In this document: in pieces, positions 13,508 through 27,314 of the stretch
Layout: the number at the start of each line of letters is the position of its first letter
How positions within the stretch are numbered: position 1 is the stretch's first letter
Origin: Monomorium pharaonis
Taxonomy: Eukaryota; Arthropoda; Insecta; Hymenoptera; Formicidae
Assembly (NCBI RefSeq): GCF_013373865.1
Contig: NC_050476.1
Coordinates: 1,720,501-1,784,500 of the forward strand
Direction: 5' to 3'
Length of the DNA: 64,000 nucleotides
The notes under the pieces: generated by a model
What the model saw: the letters and a program-made list of their open reading frames with translations, nothing else
The model's database searches: none
Told to the model about the DNA's origin: nothing
Made by a program: the position numbers and the translations under genes

Positions 13508-15637
13508 CCGCGACTGTTGATGCGCAACCCCCTTTTAATCCACGTGCGACGTCCCACGTAACCGTGTAGTAATTCCTAGCGCACAACTCTCGTATATCTT
13601 CGTACCGGGATTAAATTATTGTTTACCGGTTATTGTGCGATCTGTTCAGCTATACATGTTCAGTCGCATATTAAATGTTTATTCTCTCGCGCGGCGATAA
13701 ACGTCGCGAATTGCGGGCGTGCGAGATGCACCACGGTGCTTTATAGGCGTAAGAAAAATAAGAGACCTAGCGTAAGAAAGGAAGGACGAACGAAGACAGA
13801 CAGACCGCAGTAATACGTCCCGGCTCGTTTGTAGGATCTGTGACAGCGGAGCCAGCGAGAGGATATAAAGAAGGGGACAAGTAAAGAAGGAGAGAAGAAT
13901 CCCTTGTGCTCCTCTCTCTACACTCGGTACGCAGGTTTCTACAAAGCATCTCTCTTTTTCTCTCCCTCGATCTCTCTCTCTCGTTCGCGCAGGAATAAAT
14001 CATGAGACGCCGACTCTGGCTGGCTGAAAAGTTTTGATCCCTGTACCGCTACGAGGATCTTACGGCGGCGTCTCTCCTTGAGACGAGGCGACCTTTCCAT
14101 TCGCGTCGCGCGTAGAATACGATCGCAATTGCACCACGAAAACGACGATGGCAGGATCCGTTGCAGCGTCTTTATATGCGCGAATGAAAACGGGCGCTCG
14201 TCTTCGTGTGCGACGGCTTCTCGCAATCGATCAGAATTAAATGACAATCTCTGTGACACGGATAAATCGCCGGCGAGTGACTCTCTCGCGGGTCTCGTCG
14301 CGAATGATTTTATTTAAAAAGGAAAAATTCACAGGTGCACGGAATGCGCGAGAGTCACGGTAAAATATCGGAAAAACCGACAGCCATTTCCGAATAAACG
14401 TCCGTTTATTGCTCATTTAGCATTGCTGTAATTATCTACCTATTATACAATAATATGGCAGAGGAGAGGAGTATATTTTCCCCGCGCGTCCGGGATGATG
14501 CCGTTAACCGGCATTATGATGCGCGCGACGCGTTTCGCCGCGATTGTATTTGACGTCGACGTAATAACCGTGAATGATATTCGTTAGCGTGTTTGTTTAA
14601 TATCGGGAAAACGCTACTCGACGTCACGTTCAATTATACTCGATCGGAAACTTCTATTGCAACGCGCGCGCAGCGAGTTTTTCCTCCCCCGAGGGGAGGA
14701 GGCAAAGATCTCGACTGCGGTGCGTGCCGTTAAAGCGCGCGGGATCCGTTTGTGAATGGTCTTTAATTACGAGTTTATTGATGTCGATCGGCCGTCACCG
14801 CGAACGAAAGCCGTGGTACAACGGAGCGTGTTTTCGCGTTTTCCCGAGAGAATTCCCTTTTCGCGCTCGAGAATTAATTTCGCGGTAAACATTACCATCA
14901 AATATCTTTGAGGAAACGACTCGTTGAACTCGGTATATTCCGTAATTTTCCCCATTTGCCAGTTTCCCAGTGGCGCCTACCACAATTACCTTCACCTTGT
15001 TCTTTTATATAATCATAATTAGTTCTAATTAGCTGGGAATTAGCGACTCACGGGTCTTCCTACGTTCAGAGAGGAGAATCCCTGTCAAGTTGCAGACGTC
15101 GCATTTCCGGGAAATTGGCTTGTCACTCGGGTTGCTGTTCGTTCGAATCGCGCGTCGTTTTCGCTCTCTCGTCGCCACGCACGCGAAAAATTAAAACGAC
15201 GACTACCGGCACGGAAACTAAACTTTTTCCATAAGCTCAACGAGAAAAAGAGAGAGAGAGAGAGATAGGGAGGGAGGAAAGTTGAAAATACTTTGGCGGA
15301 GGCATACATACGCCTGGCCATACAAGCGCAATCTGCAGTATCGTGAATCGGAAATTTATCGCTCACGCAGACACATACGTGGTACACACAGGGTCGCAAT
15401 GTCTTTCGCTTACTTCTCATCCGTCGACGCCACGATTTACGAATGCGTCGCACGCTCGCGTGTTCGAATTGTCTCCCTGGCGCGCGTGAGGTCCGAAACG
15501 TGCCTCCAAATTTTAATTACGAATTTTCTTTATTAAAAAAAAAAAGAAATAAGCCGGAAATACACACCCGACCAAATAGTTTCATCACGTAAACCTGGCC
15601 AACAAAGGAATAATCGCGCGTCGACAAGTCGAATTGT

Positions 15638-15954
15638 ACACAGAAAAAAAGATTACTCTCAAATCGAAACTTATGTGTTCAAATTAATGCAATGATTGTT
15701 TCATATATAAGCAACAATATATAATCTTTTTAGAAGAATTTGAAATTCTTGAATTACAAAATATTATAGTTTTATTTCAATAAGTGTTATTTTAAGAATA
15801 TAATATAATTATTTTGATAATTTTATTCTAAGAAAATTATAATCTTCGATTTGACATGGAGTATTTTCTATCCAAAATTTTTTTTCAAAAATTTAAGATT
15901 CCCGTTTAGAAATTAAAGATATTGTCAAAAGAACAAAATTCTTTTTTTCTGCGT
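15638..15954. mobile_element. MITE-like AT-rich element
   Basis: This is a sharply AT-rich block of about 317 bp inside CG-rich DNA. Its ends are inverted repeats: ACACAGAAAAAAAGATT at 15,638-15,654 and AATTCTTTTTTTCTGCGT at 15,937-15,954, which match over about 16 of 18 positions when one is reverse-complemented. There is no open frame. It fits a non-autonomous DNA transposon. Confidence 0.55.
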
Positions 15955-16687
15955 AATACTGTAAAATTCACTGAACGCATAAATACATGTATTTGCGTTT
16001 ATGAAATCTTACTCGCTTTACTGCGCGATGGAGTCAGATAAAAAAAAATTATTCGTACGTCATTGCACGTGCTAGAAAAGAGCTTCGTCCATATGTGCGC
16101 ACTGCCGTTTGTCCGAGAATATAGCGGTATCATTATCGATTCTGGATTAATTTTAATTGACAGGCGAACGGAGTGCACGGTACGTTCTTGCCGCGCGCTG
16201 CGAACATTAATCTTACCGATTTTACCGGCCGGTTATCACGGGCACGGTCGCCGCTTGTGGAACGGAGAAATTGCGAAACGCAATCTCCTCGTGAAAAACC
16301 GCACGGCGCCAATGATAACGCGTGCAGATACAGCGCGTGAGGAGAGACACAAAAGCATATCCGATGTACATTAAACGCCTACGCGCGCAATCATCACGCG
16401 CGTGTGTATCTACTCTGTAAATGTCTCCATTGTAAATGGATTCTGTCTTGCGCGCGAATTACCGTAACTCATCGCGTGCGCGCGAACGTGTCAGAGGCCG
16501 AATTGAATCACGCATTAAATCAGTTGTCGGCGCAGCGACGATTAATTTGAATTAACGGGCGGGGCACTCGCGCGGAAATCTTGCGCTTGAATTTAGGACG
16601 CAGCGGAATCCCCCGCATCGAAAAAATTGTATTCACAAGGTAAGAGGATTATATATCTTGCAAGCCCTCTTAACGCATGTCAGGGTG

Positions 16688-16985
16688 TGTATTCTACTGA
16701 GAAAATTTAAAATTTTGAGAAAATTTAAAATTTTAAGAAAATTTTTTCTTATCCTAATCATTTTACTCCTAATAGATTTACCTGATATTTTATTAAAACT
16801 AGGGAAATTTTTTTGAATTTTACTAATGTGCTACATTAATATAAATCTTATTTAAGGAAAATCTCATCTTTTATTTTCAAAAATTTAGGATTGTTCTAGT
16901 TTAGAAAAAATTATAGATTTTTAAAGTTAAAAAATCTTTATATTGTAAGAAATAGAGGTAAATTCTTGAATGAGTTGAGAATACA
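16688..16985. repeat. AT-rich island bounded by a short inverted repeat
   Basis: About 300 bp of very AT-rich sequence starts at TGTATTCT and ends at AGAATACA. It includes two tandem copies of a motif beginning GAGAAAATTTAAAATTTT. It is possibly a decayed transposon. The terminal match is only 8 bp, so this is weak. Confidence 0.3.
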
Positions 16986-17248
16986 TTTCTTTCGGTGTCA
17001 TCCCCGTGAAACGCCGAGGATGCGTTGCGAAAATGTGCATCGTGCAAAAGTCGTGGGCGCAAAGGTTGCGAGGGTCAGTGCAGCGGAATCGCGACGCGGA
17101 ATTTCATATTCCATTCTGCAAAGGTCGGTGCCTGACATTTGCTTTAATTTTATCAGTATTTATTAAATCGGACGAGCAATTCTCACGGAGATTTTACTGA
17201 CGTTTTTTTATCACAGTTGTCGCATAACCGTCGATTTTTCTTTTTTAG

Positions 17249-17250
<2 letters not shown>

Positions 17251-17284
<34 letters not shown>
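17251..17284. repeat. (CT)n microsatellite
   Basis: A perfect CT array of about 34 bp. Confidence 0.95.
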
Positions 17285-17288
<4 letters not shown>

Positions 17289-17587
17289 GCTCACTACAAT
17301 ACGTGTTATTCGGAGATTTAATTTTCTCGATTTTACGTTTATTCTGCAAAATAAGTAACAGAATTTAAAAACTTTAAATTGATTCTAATTCGAGCAAGTT
17401 TTTAATTTAAAATCCAATTTAAAGCTTCTCTTTCTATCCGCGTTGAAATTAGAACGCACGTTGCTTTAACATATTTATGGAGCGTCAATGAAAATGATAA
17501 ATACTATAATAATTTAACGATTGTCGCAAGTACGTTATCACCGATGGTCGCGGAGCGGAAAATCAGCGGTCGCTATTGATAACGGAG

Positions 17588-17595
<8 letters not shown>

Positions 17596-17625
<30 letters not shown>
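17596..17625. repeat. (GA)n microsatellite
   Basis: A GA array of about 30 bp preceded by a short CA run. Confidence 0.95.
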
Positions 17626-17629
<4 letters not shown>

Positions 17630-20600
17630 GCTGCTCTGCTCTTTCTCTGCAGATTAAATTCTTCGATCGATCGCCGAGCGCAAAATGAAAGGATCTATAA
17701 GCGGAGGAAAGAAGTGAAGGAAGAGCGCGGGGGCTCCTCTCTACGTTCCTCGTGACGCTCCAAGTTTTGTACGGACCAATAACCTTCCGGAACGCTATTA
17801 AATCGTATGATAAACCCCGCGCATCACCGGGGCTTACGCGGCCAGGATATAAAACGGCGGAGAAAAGGCCGCGCCGGTGCACAATAAGTGAGCCCCTCGC
17901 GTCAGTGAATTTTTGCTGACGCGAACCGATGCGACGCCGCCGCGCGCGCGTCCGTGGATGATGCAGCTGTTACCGATGGATGGACCGATGTGCAACACTG
18001 CACCGACACGCTCCTCCTCTTTTTTAAAGCATGCGACACGAGGGCTCCTCGCCGGACACCTAAACCACCGCTCCCCCGTCGAGACTATACAATAATCCGC
18101 GCCGATATCTCTCATCGACTTTCCTCCAGCCGTTAGAGAACTAATTTCTCATTCTCTCTCCTAGCATCGCCCCTTTAATCACCACGGGTGAGAATCCCGT
18201 TAGTTTAAATTTATTAATACAATTCCTCTCAACGCGTTCCAATTTCTCTCGCTGGTTTCTCTCTCTCTCTCTCTCTCTTTCTTTCTCTCTCTTTGCGGTG
18301 TCATGGTTTAATTTCGGGTAAATAATGTTCTATCGTTTTCACATAAGAGAGAAATCGCAACCTGCCAACGTATATACTAACCCATCGGCGTAGCCTTTAA
18401 ACCCCCGCATTTTAAATCCCGATTAAAACGTAGCGTCGATATCGTCGCGCGCGTATCGCTCTCGCGTGAAAAACCATTAATCATCCCGGTGCCGTTTAGT
18501 CACGGCGTTTTCCTCGAGATCAATGCGATATCCGCGGGGCGATCCGGTGATTCCGTGGCCGCCTCTCTCGTGGTCGTCTCTCTTTCTCTCCCGCGACAAA
18601 TGGGACGCGAGTTTTCACAAACGCCGCCGTCCGATCGCCGGCCGAGATGATCGCGTGGGCGAGTCGCGGACGGGCAGCACGCGAGTTGCAGCTGCATCGA
18701 CTGGTCAGTGCGTCCGCAGCGGCGGGTGATTAATCACCTTGCTCCGGTTTCGACGAGATGCACTTCCTTTCCCCTGGTAGTCCGCATCGCGCGCGCATGA
18801 CGCCGTTGAAAAGAACAAAGAGAGAGACAGAGAGGTCTCTCCTTCGTCCTCTCTGCTTTTCTCTCACAGAGGGGGGGAAGGGGGCAGTCGATCACGCGAC
18901 GATCGGCCGTCGTAATAAAAACGCAACCCTCGTCGCGCCGCGTGGAATCATCCCGTCCTCTGCTTCTATCTCGACGAGGCGGATCGGCGCGGCGCGCAGC
19001 GGATTATGCAAAGCGTTCATCTCCATTCAATATCGGCCAGATCTGGAGCCGCGAGTTTTTAGCCTCGCGAGATCAGCACCGGTGTATTTCGGCCGCTGAT
19101 ATTTTCGAATGTTATTATTTCCTCGTGACACCCGCGCGTAATCGCTGAAGCGACACGATTGTGTACGTCGCGAATAAACGCGCGCGGACCCGTTTTTCCC
19201 GTTTTCCCGTGTGCATACAAAAGAGACGACGCGCGAGGAATTAAAATATCACGTAAACATCTCGCGTGAGTATTAAAAAAAAAAAAAAAAATTGTTTCCA
19301 CGGGACGCGCGAGGGTGGGAAGTATGTTTATTAAATTTGAAATTCGGACGCACCGCGCAAGAGAGAGAAAGAGAGACTCGAGGATCCAACTCTTGAAAGC
19401 CGGATGTACAAGCGGATGAATTTAAATCCGGTCTTCGAGAGGCTTGCCTCGGTAAAGGGGAATTTTTCTCCCCGAGAGAGGCACCATATCCGACGAGGTA
19501 TGTCACCGTATTAGCCCCGAACACTGACGCAGTCATCATTGATCGTGCTGCCAGCTCTTATTCGCAATTATCGAGGAGCGCGTATCTTAATATAAACATC
19601 AAGGCCGTTAAAAAGTGAATCGCCACGCGATTCAACGAAGGTAACGTTCTCGCTTATCTTCCGTCCGTACCCTTTAACTTTGTTAATTAAATGTTTTTAC
19701 GCCGGCGGGAATTTCGCGTGCGCGCGTTCTGTAACTCTTTACTCTCGCAGCTTTTACTTCTCGCTTCTCGTTATCCGTTTTTACGCGAAGCGCGAGGGAG
19801 CACAATCGCTCGTTAAATGCGTTCGCCTAATGGTTAATCAATCAGCTGCCGGCCATTTAATCTCGATTTCCCCCGGCGCGCGCGCGGCGAAATTTCGCGT
19901 GCAATTGACTCCGCAATTTCATTTATTTCTCGCATTCTCCCCGGGAATGTAAATGCTTCGTTAATTCGCGGGTCGCTCGAGGAGCTCCCTCGAAGCGTCA
20001 ATCGTCCTCGCATCTCCCTGCGTTTCTTCCCTCTTCGAGGGAGATTGTCGTTCCCCCTTTAATTGGGCCCGGCTTAAGATTCCTTCTGATCGTCTCAACC
20101 CGGATCTATCGCTAGTCAGATCGGGACGATGGAGTGCGACTTGCATCAACTTCGACGATTATTATGAGTACGACGACGATCGATCATACACTGCCACTTC
20201 CGGAGACGTTTGATTTTCTCCTCTCTGTACCAAACGAACCTACATAATTTCGCGACGATGCGAGCGACGCTGGAACGCCAAAGAGAATCGGGATTAATCT
20301 TTCGAGCATCTTAAAACGAATGCATTCACACCACAACGAAAGGAGGGATTTATCGACCGTGGAATGTTTAATTATTAATTAGTGGATTGTATTTATGATC
20401 TTGGTATCGGCCGAGTCGCGGTTTCGTACGTCGGTTTTAAGAATGTTAAACGTATTCATGCCATCACGAAAATGACCCGCGCATTTCCATATTACTTTCT
20501 TAATTATCACACACACACCTCTTCCTCGTCGTTGTTCAGTGCGCGCGTGTGTGTATCACCACCTCGCCGCACTCGCGTCGCCTCGGCGTGGCACCCGCGT

Positions 20601-23429
20601 AGCACTCTTCGCGGTCGTGACGAGATGAGCGCCGAGTTTTCGCTCTTCCCCCGAAAAAAAAAAAGGCGACCCCGCGCGATCCAGTCGCGAAGAGCGGCTT
20701 TAATCCTCTCTCGTAACGCGACGTGAAGAAGCAGGAAGAGGAAGAGAGGGAGGAGGCAGTGATGGAGGAAGGGGAGGAGGAGGAGGAAGGTTGCGACGGA
20801 AGCGCGACCCGGAGTCCACCCTCTCGCGCTTCCTCGACCTGCTGCTGGCGTGCCACCCGGCCACCACGACGAACGAGACGACGTGCATACCCGGCGATGA
20901 ATCGCGGCCAACTGAGAGAGGGAGAGAAACGCAGCCCCCCAGACACTACCCCGTCGGGTTGGCTGTGGCATCGCGCACGAAAACCCCCTGCGCACTAATC
21001 CCCTCCCCTCCTTTCACCGACAACCACCCTCTCTGGCCTCCGCCGCGCACGGATCCGTATGTTTTGCCCGTGCGGGGGTAGGTAGGGGACGAGGAAGGTA
21101 GGGGATTGAAGAAGAGAGAGAGAAAGAGAGAGACCCGGAGAGACGCGCGGTGTAGACGGAGAGGGATTGGACTGCCTTCAGGGTTACAACGACCGCGAGT
21201 TACTGGGTTAGGTCTGGGTTAGTTTAGATAGATCGGGGATCTTCAGAACGTACGAGGAAGGTAGGTCGGGGCAGCGGCACCCCCTTCGATTTGAGAAGAA
21301 ACGTGGAGTGGGTGGCGTTTGTTTCGGCTTCGCCCGAAAAAAGTTCCGGCGTATATTTTTCAATCGATATTAATGCGGCGCTTTTTAAGTGCCTGTTATT
21401 TGTTCGGTATTTGTTCCGCACGCGGCGTCTCTCAGAACGAAACTCGGCGACTCTTCTGAAATCGAATAAAGTTAGATAAAATAAGGATCCGTTACATCAG
21501 AAAGTTCTCCAATACCGGGAATAAAATTTTTGAGAGATAGAGAGAGAAAAGGAGAAATACGTCGAACAGTTTATTTCCTTCAGTAAATTCAATAAAAGAG
21601 CCCTCCATTGGCCTCAGATGGGACTGACTCTTTATATTTCTTATTTGCGGTTGCATTTAGATTCACTACATTCGCGATTTGATCGCAGCACCGATGGTAA
21701 ATACGATTAGAAGCGGACGATTATACGCGTCTGTTGCGGTCTGTTACACGAGCGACACACATACACACCCCGAAGGGAGAAGATAAAAAGCCTCGCGGGG
21801 ACCTAGAGAGAGAATCGGAGGGAGATTTAACGTATCGCGACCAGCTTGTGTACAACGGCTTAATCCGGATCGATCCGGAGGAGATTGTGAAACGGGCGAG
21901 TCGGCTCACGGCGACGTCTCCGGGTCCGACCGGTATAAATAGTCGCTAATTAATTCGCGCGGCGAGATATAACGAGATACGACATTATCGATGCGACACT
22001 TTGCATTTTCGCTCGGACGTTTCTCCGACGAGGGTAGGGAGGGGGGTGAACGTAACGACGAGACGTGGAAGGACACGCGCGGTATGATTTTATCCTTGAA
22101 TTACGTGTCGTAAAACGAGCGCACGCGAGGACGTGTACGCGATAATATCGTAATAAACGTAACAACTTTATACACTGATTCTAATTAATGTCGCAATAAA
22201 CTACGAGGGGGACGAGGGGACGGGGGAGAGGGAGAGGAAAGATCGCGTGGACACACCCAGTGAAAAGCTCTTTCTCGGCCGAGTTGAATGGAGGATAAAT
22301 TGGTTGACAATAAAGTCTCGTGGTCTTCTCCCCTCCTCTACCCTCGCCGGGCCTCCCGCGGGGTTCCACGTTTCGAAATTGGGGTAGCTATACCGGTGGA
22401 TCGAAATACCCCCGGGGGTCCGAAGTACAATGGCGCCTCGTGATGCTCCAAGTTGTTTACGTCACAAACTACGGGAGTGAAGGGGTGAGGGCTGGAATCG
22501 AAAAAGGGTGGACCACGCGACCATTTCTTTTCCTTTCTCTCTTTTTTTTTTCTTATTTCTTTCATCGACCCGGTTCGACACGGCCGAAATTCTCCTCGTC
22601 GAAGGAATCCCGAGGCTAATCGAGGACCTCGTCCTCGCGCGCCTGCCTGTTCAACAAGCCCGAACGTTCGAACGTCAATTTGTCATCGCAATTTACCGCC
22701 GCGAGCCGCCTGACTCGCACGTGTCATCGCGTCTCATTTGCGTGCAGCATGCGCACGCGTGTAAGAGAGAGAGAGAGAGAGAGAATTACACTCTCGCGTA
22801 ACATTGTCACGCTTCGTTTCGAGCGCTTTCGAATCGTGGGCCGACGCGACATTGCGACCCGGCTAGAAATTCATTCGCAAATATCGATATCCCGGTTAAT
22901 AGACCTAGACGGATCTTTTATTATCGGGTTTCATCTTGGTCCATTAATAATGTTGAGATGCAGACACGCGTGGAATTCGCGAGCGCGTCTCATTGGACGC
23001 GATTTCTCCTGCGTTTTTCGCGCGCTGTGGTGCGGACTTTATAAACTTTCACTGGGTGGTGTTGGTGAATCGTTTACGCGACCGCTGGGTGGCAGCTGAA
23101 ACTTTTAATAAAGCGATCGCGAATCTCCCCTGCGTCCCGAACAACAGAACCGAGCGGAGAGGGGAAGAAATTGTGATCCTACCATGATCCGTTCTCGTCG
23201 GGATCCATTTGCCGTTAAACCGCATCAAGTTATTCTATCAACTTGGAACGCTTTTTCAAATACCAATAGTCGTCCCGTAACCTGAACGTATTAATCGAAC
23301 GTGATGAAAACACCTGTTGTGAAATGCCACGTCAAACGTCGAGCTTGACGTTAATATTTTACATCGCATTAATTAGCAAATTTACTACGCGGGTATTTAT
23401 CGTGCTCTATCTCCGCGACAAAGTGGAAA

Positions 23430-23459
23430 ATTTGCTGCTCCGACAAAGGAGCAGCAAAT
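23430..23459. repeat. Perfect 12-bp hairpin
   Basis: ATTTGCTGCTCC and GGAGCAGCAAAT are perfect reverse complements around a 6-nt loop. Outer CAAAG and CTTTG could extend the stem after a bulge. Function is unknown; it is short for a microRNA precursor. Confidence 0.6.
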
Positions 23460-26400
23460 CTCTTTGAAAATCTTCACGCATCTGAGAGAGTCATTAAAAA
23501 TTAATTCAAGTACTCCGTTTAGTTTATTATTAAATTTATTGAATAAATCGATAATTAAAGCCCTAATATTTCCACAAATAAATACTCGATTTGCGCGTAA
23601 TTGTGTGTCGCGAACGATTTATTCTACCGCTGACTGACGCACTTTGAAATATTCTCGGTACGCGAACCGGATCCTGAATAATCGCGAAATTTATCTCCTC
23701 TTCTAGCCGCAAATTCTCCGCGCTCTTGTTTTAATTATAAGGCTCCCCGGAGGCATTGTACAATATACAACTCCCGTCCGACATATATTTTGCGGCGCGT
23801 CCGAAATTACGTTTGATTTATCGCGCGCGAATAATGCCGCGCTTTATATAGAAATACTTCATCAATAATATCTCTCTTCCCCCTACTTGCGGGAGCGGGA
23901 GGAGCGCAATTCTGGCGCTCGCAGCTTGAAATTGGATCAGCGAGCGGACGGCGAACGACAAAGCAGGTGCAACCTGCAGCGTGAGCGGCAATGATGGTAA
24001 TTAATTACCGCGGCGGAACGATGAGACGCGTCGACCGTGAAGGATCGGGTAATACAAAACGCAGTCTGACACGAATGCGGGATTCTTAAAAATTTTAACG
24101 TTTAAAGACGAGTGATTCTTTTCTCTCGCCGAGGAGAACATCGATCATTGCATGCAAGCGTGACGAAAGAAAATGACGGGATAATTAGTTGACCGAGTCT
24201 ACACGATTAACATGTCTATTTTGTATTAAGAATGATCAATCTTATTATTTCTATACTTGCATTTGCGTAAGCATACGCTCGACTATACATATACTGTTAT
24301 ATTTAGGATTATATGTATGTATTACGAGATATTGTTGATAATATCTGCAAAGACCTATATCATCTTCTCCTTTGCCATATTATGTGTCCCGAAATTCGCC
24401 AATCAAAATATTATAAGCAGAAAAAATTCTCGAATTAAATAAGTTATTTGAAATATGAGATTTAAATTAGTCAGAGATCACTGTTGGACGATCACGTATT
24501 ATGTGATTAATATTACCATGACTCGCGTATTTGTGATATCGTCTGTACGTGATTTATAATTGGTCACACATTGTAAATCCTTATATCTCAAAAACTACTG
24601 CCAGATAACTGCGCAACGGGAAAATCATGTCAGCGTCAAATTCTCGATTTGTATGAGAATCAGCGAAATACTGCATTTCGCCGGCCAACTAATCAATGCT
24701 ACAGCTATAATCGGATAACAAAGGAATTACCTGCTCTCAGTATCGTTGCATGATAATTGACACGCGTCGCATTACTGCGTCGAAATCAAAGTAATGCATT
24801 CGACGATGATGATGATGCGCGATCGCATTATGTCCGAACGATGAGTGCATACGCAGCGACGGATAATCCGGAATAATTTTAACAGTAATTTAAAATGAAG
24901 TAACTCAACGTTGAAAATACAAGGAGAAACTGTTTACAGGACGCGTGAACGAAATGTCATTAAAATCAGTTTTATTCCCCATCTTCCCTGGCCAACGACT
25001 TTCCCAGGTCGACAGGTCTCGAGGGGGCACTTGCAATTTCTCACTTCTAATTATGTAATAAATTTTCGCAACTGTGCGCGAGCTTCGAGTTAAAATTCCA
25101 TTCAGGTGAAGCCCGTTTGAGATTAACAGAAGATTCTTACCGCTCGTTCTCTCTCGATGCTCGGTTTACGCTCGGAAACCCATTATTCTCAACCGTTAAT
25201 CATTCGGCAGCTTCAGGTCGCCGCGACCTAATCGCAGGAGGAAAAATCGATCGTCTGACCTATAGATTTTTAGAAAGAAATGAAGATGCCTCTCTTCTTA
25301 CTCTCCCCCCCCCCTCCCTCTCCCTTTTTTGCGATACGCAGACGACGATCTGCGTTTGCGGCTCTTGCGGTGCGTTCGCGTAACGGCGCCGCATAACGTG
25401 CGATGCAGACGATGCGGTATGCGGCATGCGGCGCGTCACAGTACCGTACGATCGTTGGTGCAAATTGCAGCGAAGGAGCAAGGAGGACGAGGACGAGGAA
25501 GAGCGGGAGGAGGAGGAGGAGGAAGAGGAGGAAGATTCGACGACGAAGGCAGAGAGAGAGAGAGAGAAGAGCAATCCGGTCATTCGTTAATCTGCGACCG
25601 TTCGAGCGCAAACGAGATATATACGTCTATTTTGCAAAAGCCGCGCGTGCAGCAGGACAGATCGCGTAAAGCTGCTTAGAGAACACGCCGTGCTACGGCA
25701 CGTTTCGTCCACGGCGGCCGAATTATTTGCATTACATGGATCTACATGGGATATTCATACAGAATGTAACGTCAGAATATCATTTGACTAGCACAATCTC
25801 GGTTCCAAGCCTTTCGCCGACAATTTTACAAAACGTCAAAAATCCCAACTGTTGTTAATTAGTAGAATTATAATTGAATAGTTTTCTACACAAAAATTAA
25901 ATATATCCATTTTTCAAAAAAATCTGGATTATGACGTTCAATAATTCTCAAGCCATGTCACATTGTGTATAATTTTGTTTCAGCAAGAATCAAACGAAAA
26001 ATATAATTGATTTAAAGATGAAAATTTTTTTTTACTCCCTGAAAATTTTACTTTTGACGTCTCGTTTGATTTTCGTAAAAAACCTTTCAATTATTTTCGT
26101 ATTTGATACGTTATTATGATGACTTTGGATTTTGATAATGTCACAAATATGCGGAACTGATTTCGGCGAGCGAAAAACGCCAGGAGGGGGAGAGGGCGTT
26201 AGATCGGGTATTACCGGAGCGATACTTATGCTGATCGGCAACTCGAAATTTAGAGCGCATAAAACTGTCGGCGGTCGTTCGCCTCGCGGATGAAAAATCG
26301 TGTCATTCGGGCGTGTTGCGCTAAAAGGGCGCGTTATAATTTAACAGATAAATTATTCATACGTTAGGGCCTAACACAACCCGTACCCTGCCATTACACA

Positions 26401-27314
26401 GGGCTGTGCGGCGAGCGGTAGCGGACGAATTATGAATATTCAAAAGAGTTTCACACGTCGTAAATTTAAACTCGTCGCGTGTTTCTGCTTTGCGGATGAA
26501 CAATGGACGTGTAATGGCACAACCATGCGCTCCAACCAGACGTTTCCTTTTTTTTTTAATTTTATTTTATTTCATAACAAACAAATTTAGCCTATAGCCT
26601 GCTAGTCTACCCTGCAGTCTGCGACAACTCGGGATTATAATTACAAACTGTTGTTACTAAAGCGAGATTATTTTATTTCTCGCGCAATGTTCGAGACGAA
26701 GCCGCCGATCTCGCGCCGACATTCTCGACAAACGGGATATGCATGCAGATGCAAATCGACGTTGTAAACTTTAACAGGGGGGTTGAAGTTTCAGTCGCGT
26801 CCGACTTCACCGCGCCGTCGCAATATACGTTCGTTAGTTTATGGAACTTCCGCCGAGAAGAGATAATGCACGCATCCCGGCAGAAGCATCGCTCTCTCGC
26901 GCATGGTTGCCCACGGCTGCTGCGATCCTCTTGCTCGTCGCCACACAGAAATTCGAATTAGACTGGATGTTAATTGCTGCTCGCATGTATTATACAAGTA
27001 CACGATTAACCGTCTGGTTGTGTTAAATGAAAGCGGAGTCCGAAGGCAAAGAGGAAATTGAAATAAGATTTAAATAATGAATAAATAGATATTATTAAAT
27101 AAAATATAACGATAATTACAGTAATTGTTAACGAATCTTAAATTTGATTAAATTTTAAATAAGCATATAGTTTTAGTGTTACGTTAAGGAGGAAAAGGGG
27201 AAGAGAGAGAGAAAGAGAATAAAGGTTTACTTTGATTATTCGATTTGATTATGATTTATTGACTTGTTTTTAACAGAACTTGTGCCTAAACATGACGCTT
27301 GTGTGACTTCCTAG

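Larger units (their letters stand above)
7804..15637. other. Mostly CG-rich noncoding DNA
   Basis: No convincing gene was found. The stretch has an AT-rich island at about 11,770-12,450, (CT)n arrays, CGT trinucleotide tracts and many chance open frames on both strands, the longest about 199 codons at 10,279-10,878. None looks like a known protein or splices in phase to a neighbour. Confidence 0.55.
15955..27314. other. Gene-poor stretch upstream of the first MED20 exon seen
   Basis: CG-rich DNA with GA/CT repeats, purine-rich tracts (about 20,720-20,800 and 25,480-25,570) and AT-rich islands. Open frames are chance-like. I looked by eye for the missing N-terminal MED20 exon (Met-Gly-Val-Thr start, a Cys-Glu-Thr motif near its end, then a CTN-G donor) and did not find it. 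The stretch may be the long intron preceding the exon at 27,315, or promoter and intergenic DNA. Confidence 0.5.

Noticed and set aside
20507..21081. Several overlapping 90-162-codon frames on both strands
   Set aside because: Purine/pyrimidine-rich low-complexity DNA stays open in many frames. Translations are Glu-rich, Ser-rich or Arg-rich without domains. A 5' UTR exon is possible but not supported.
25260..25679. Overlapping 88-116-codon frames with Ser or Leu runs
   Set aside because: They are artefacts of the GAG/GAA purine tract and the GA repeat at 25,480-25,570.
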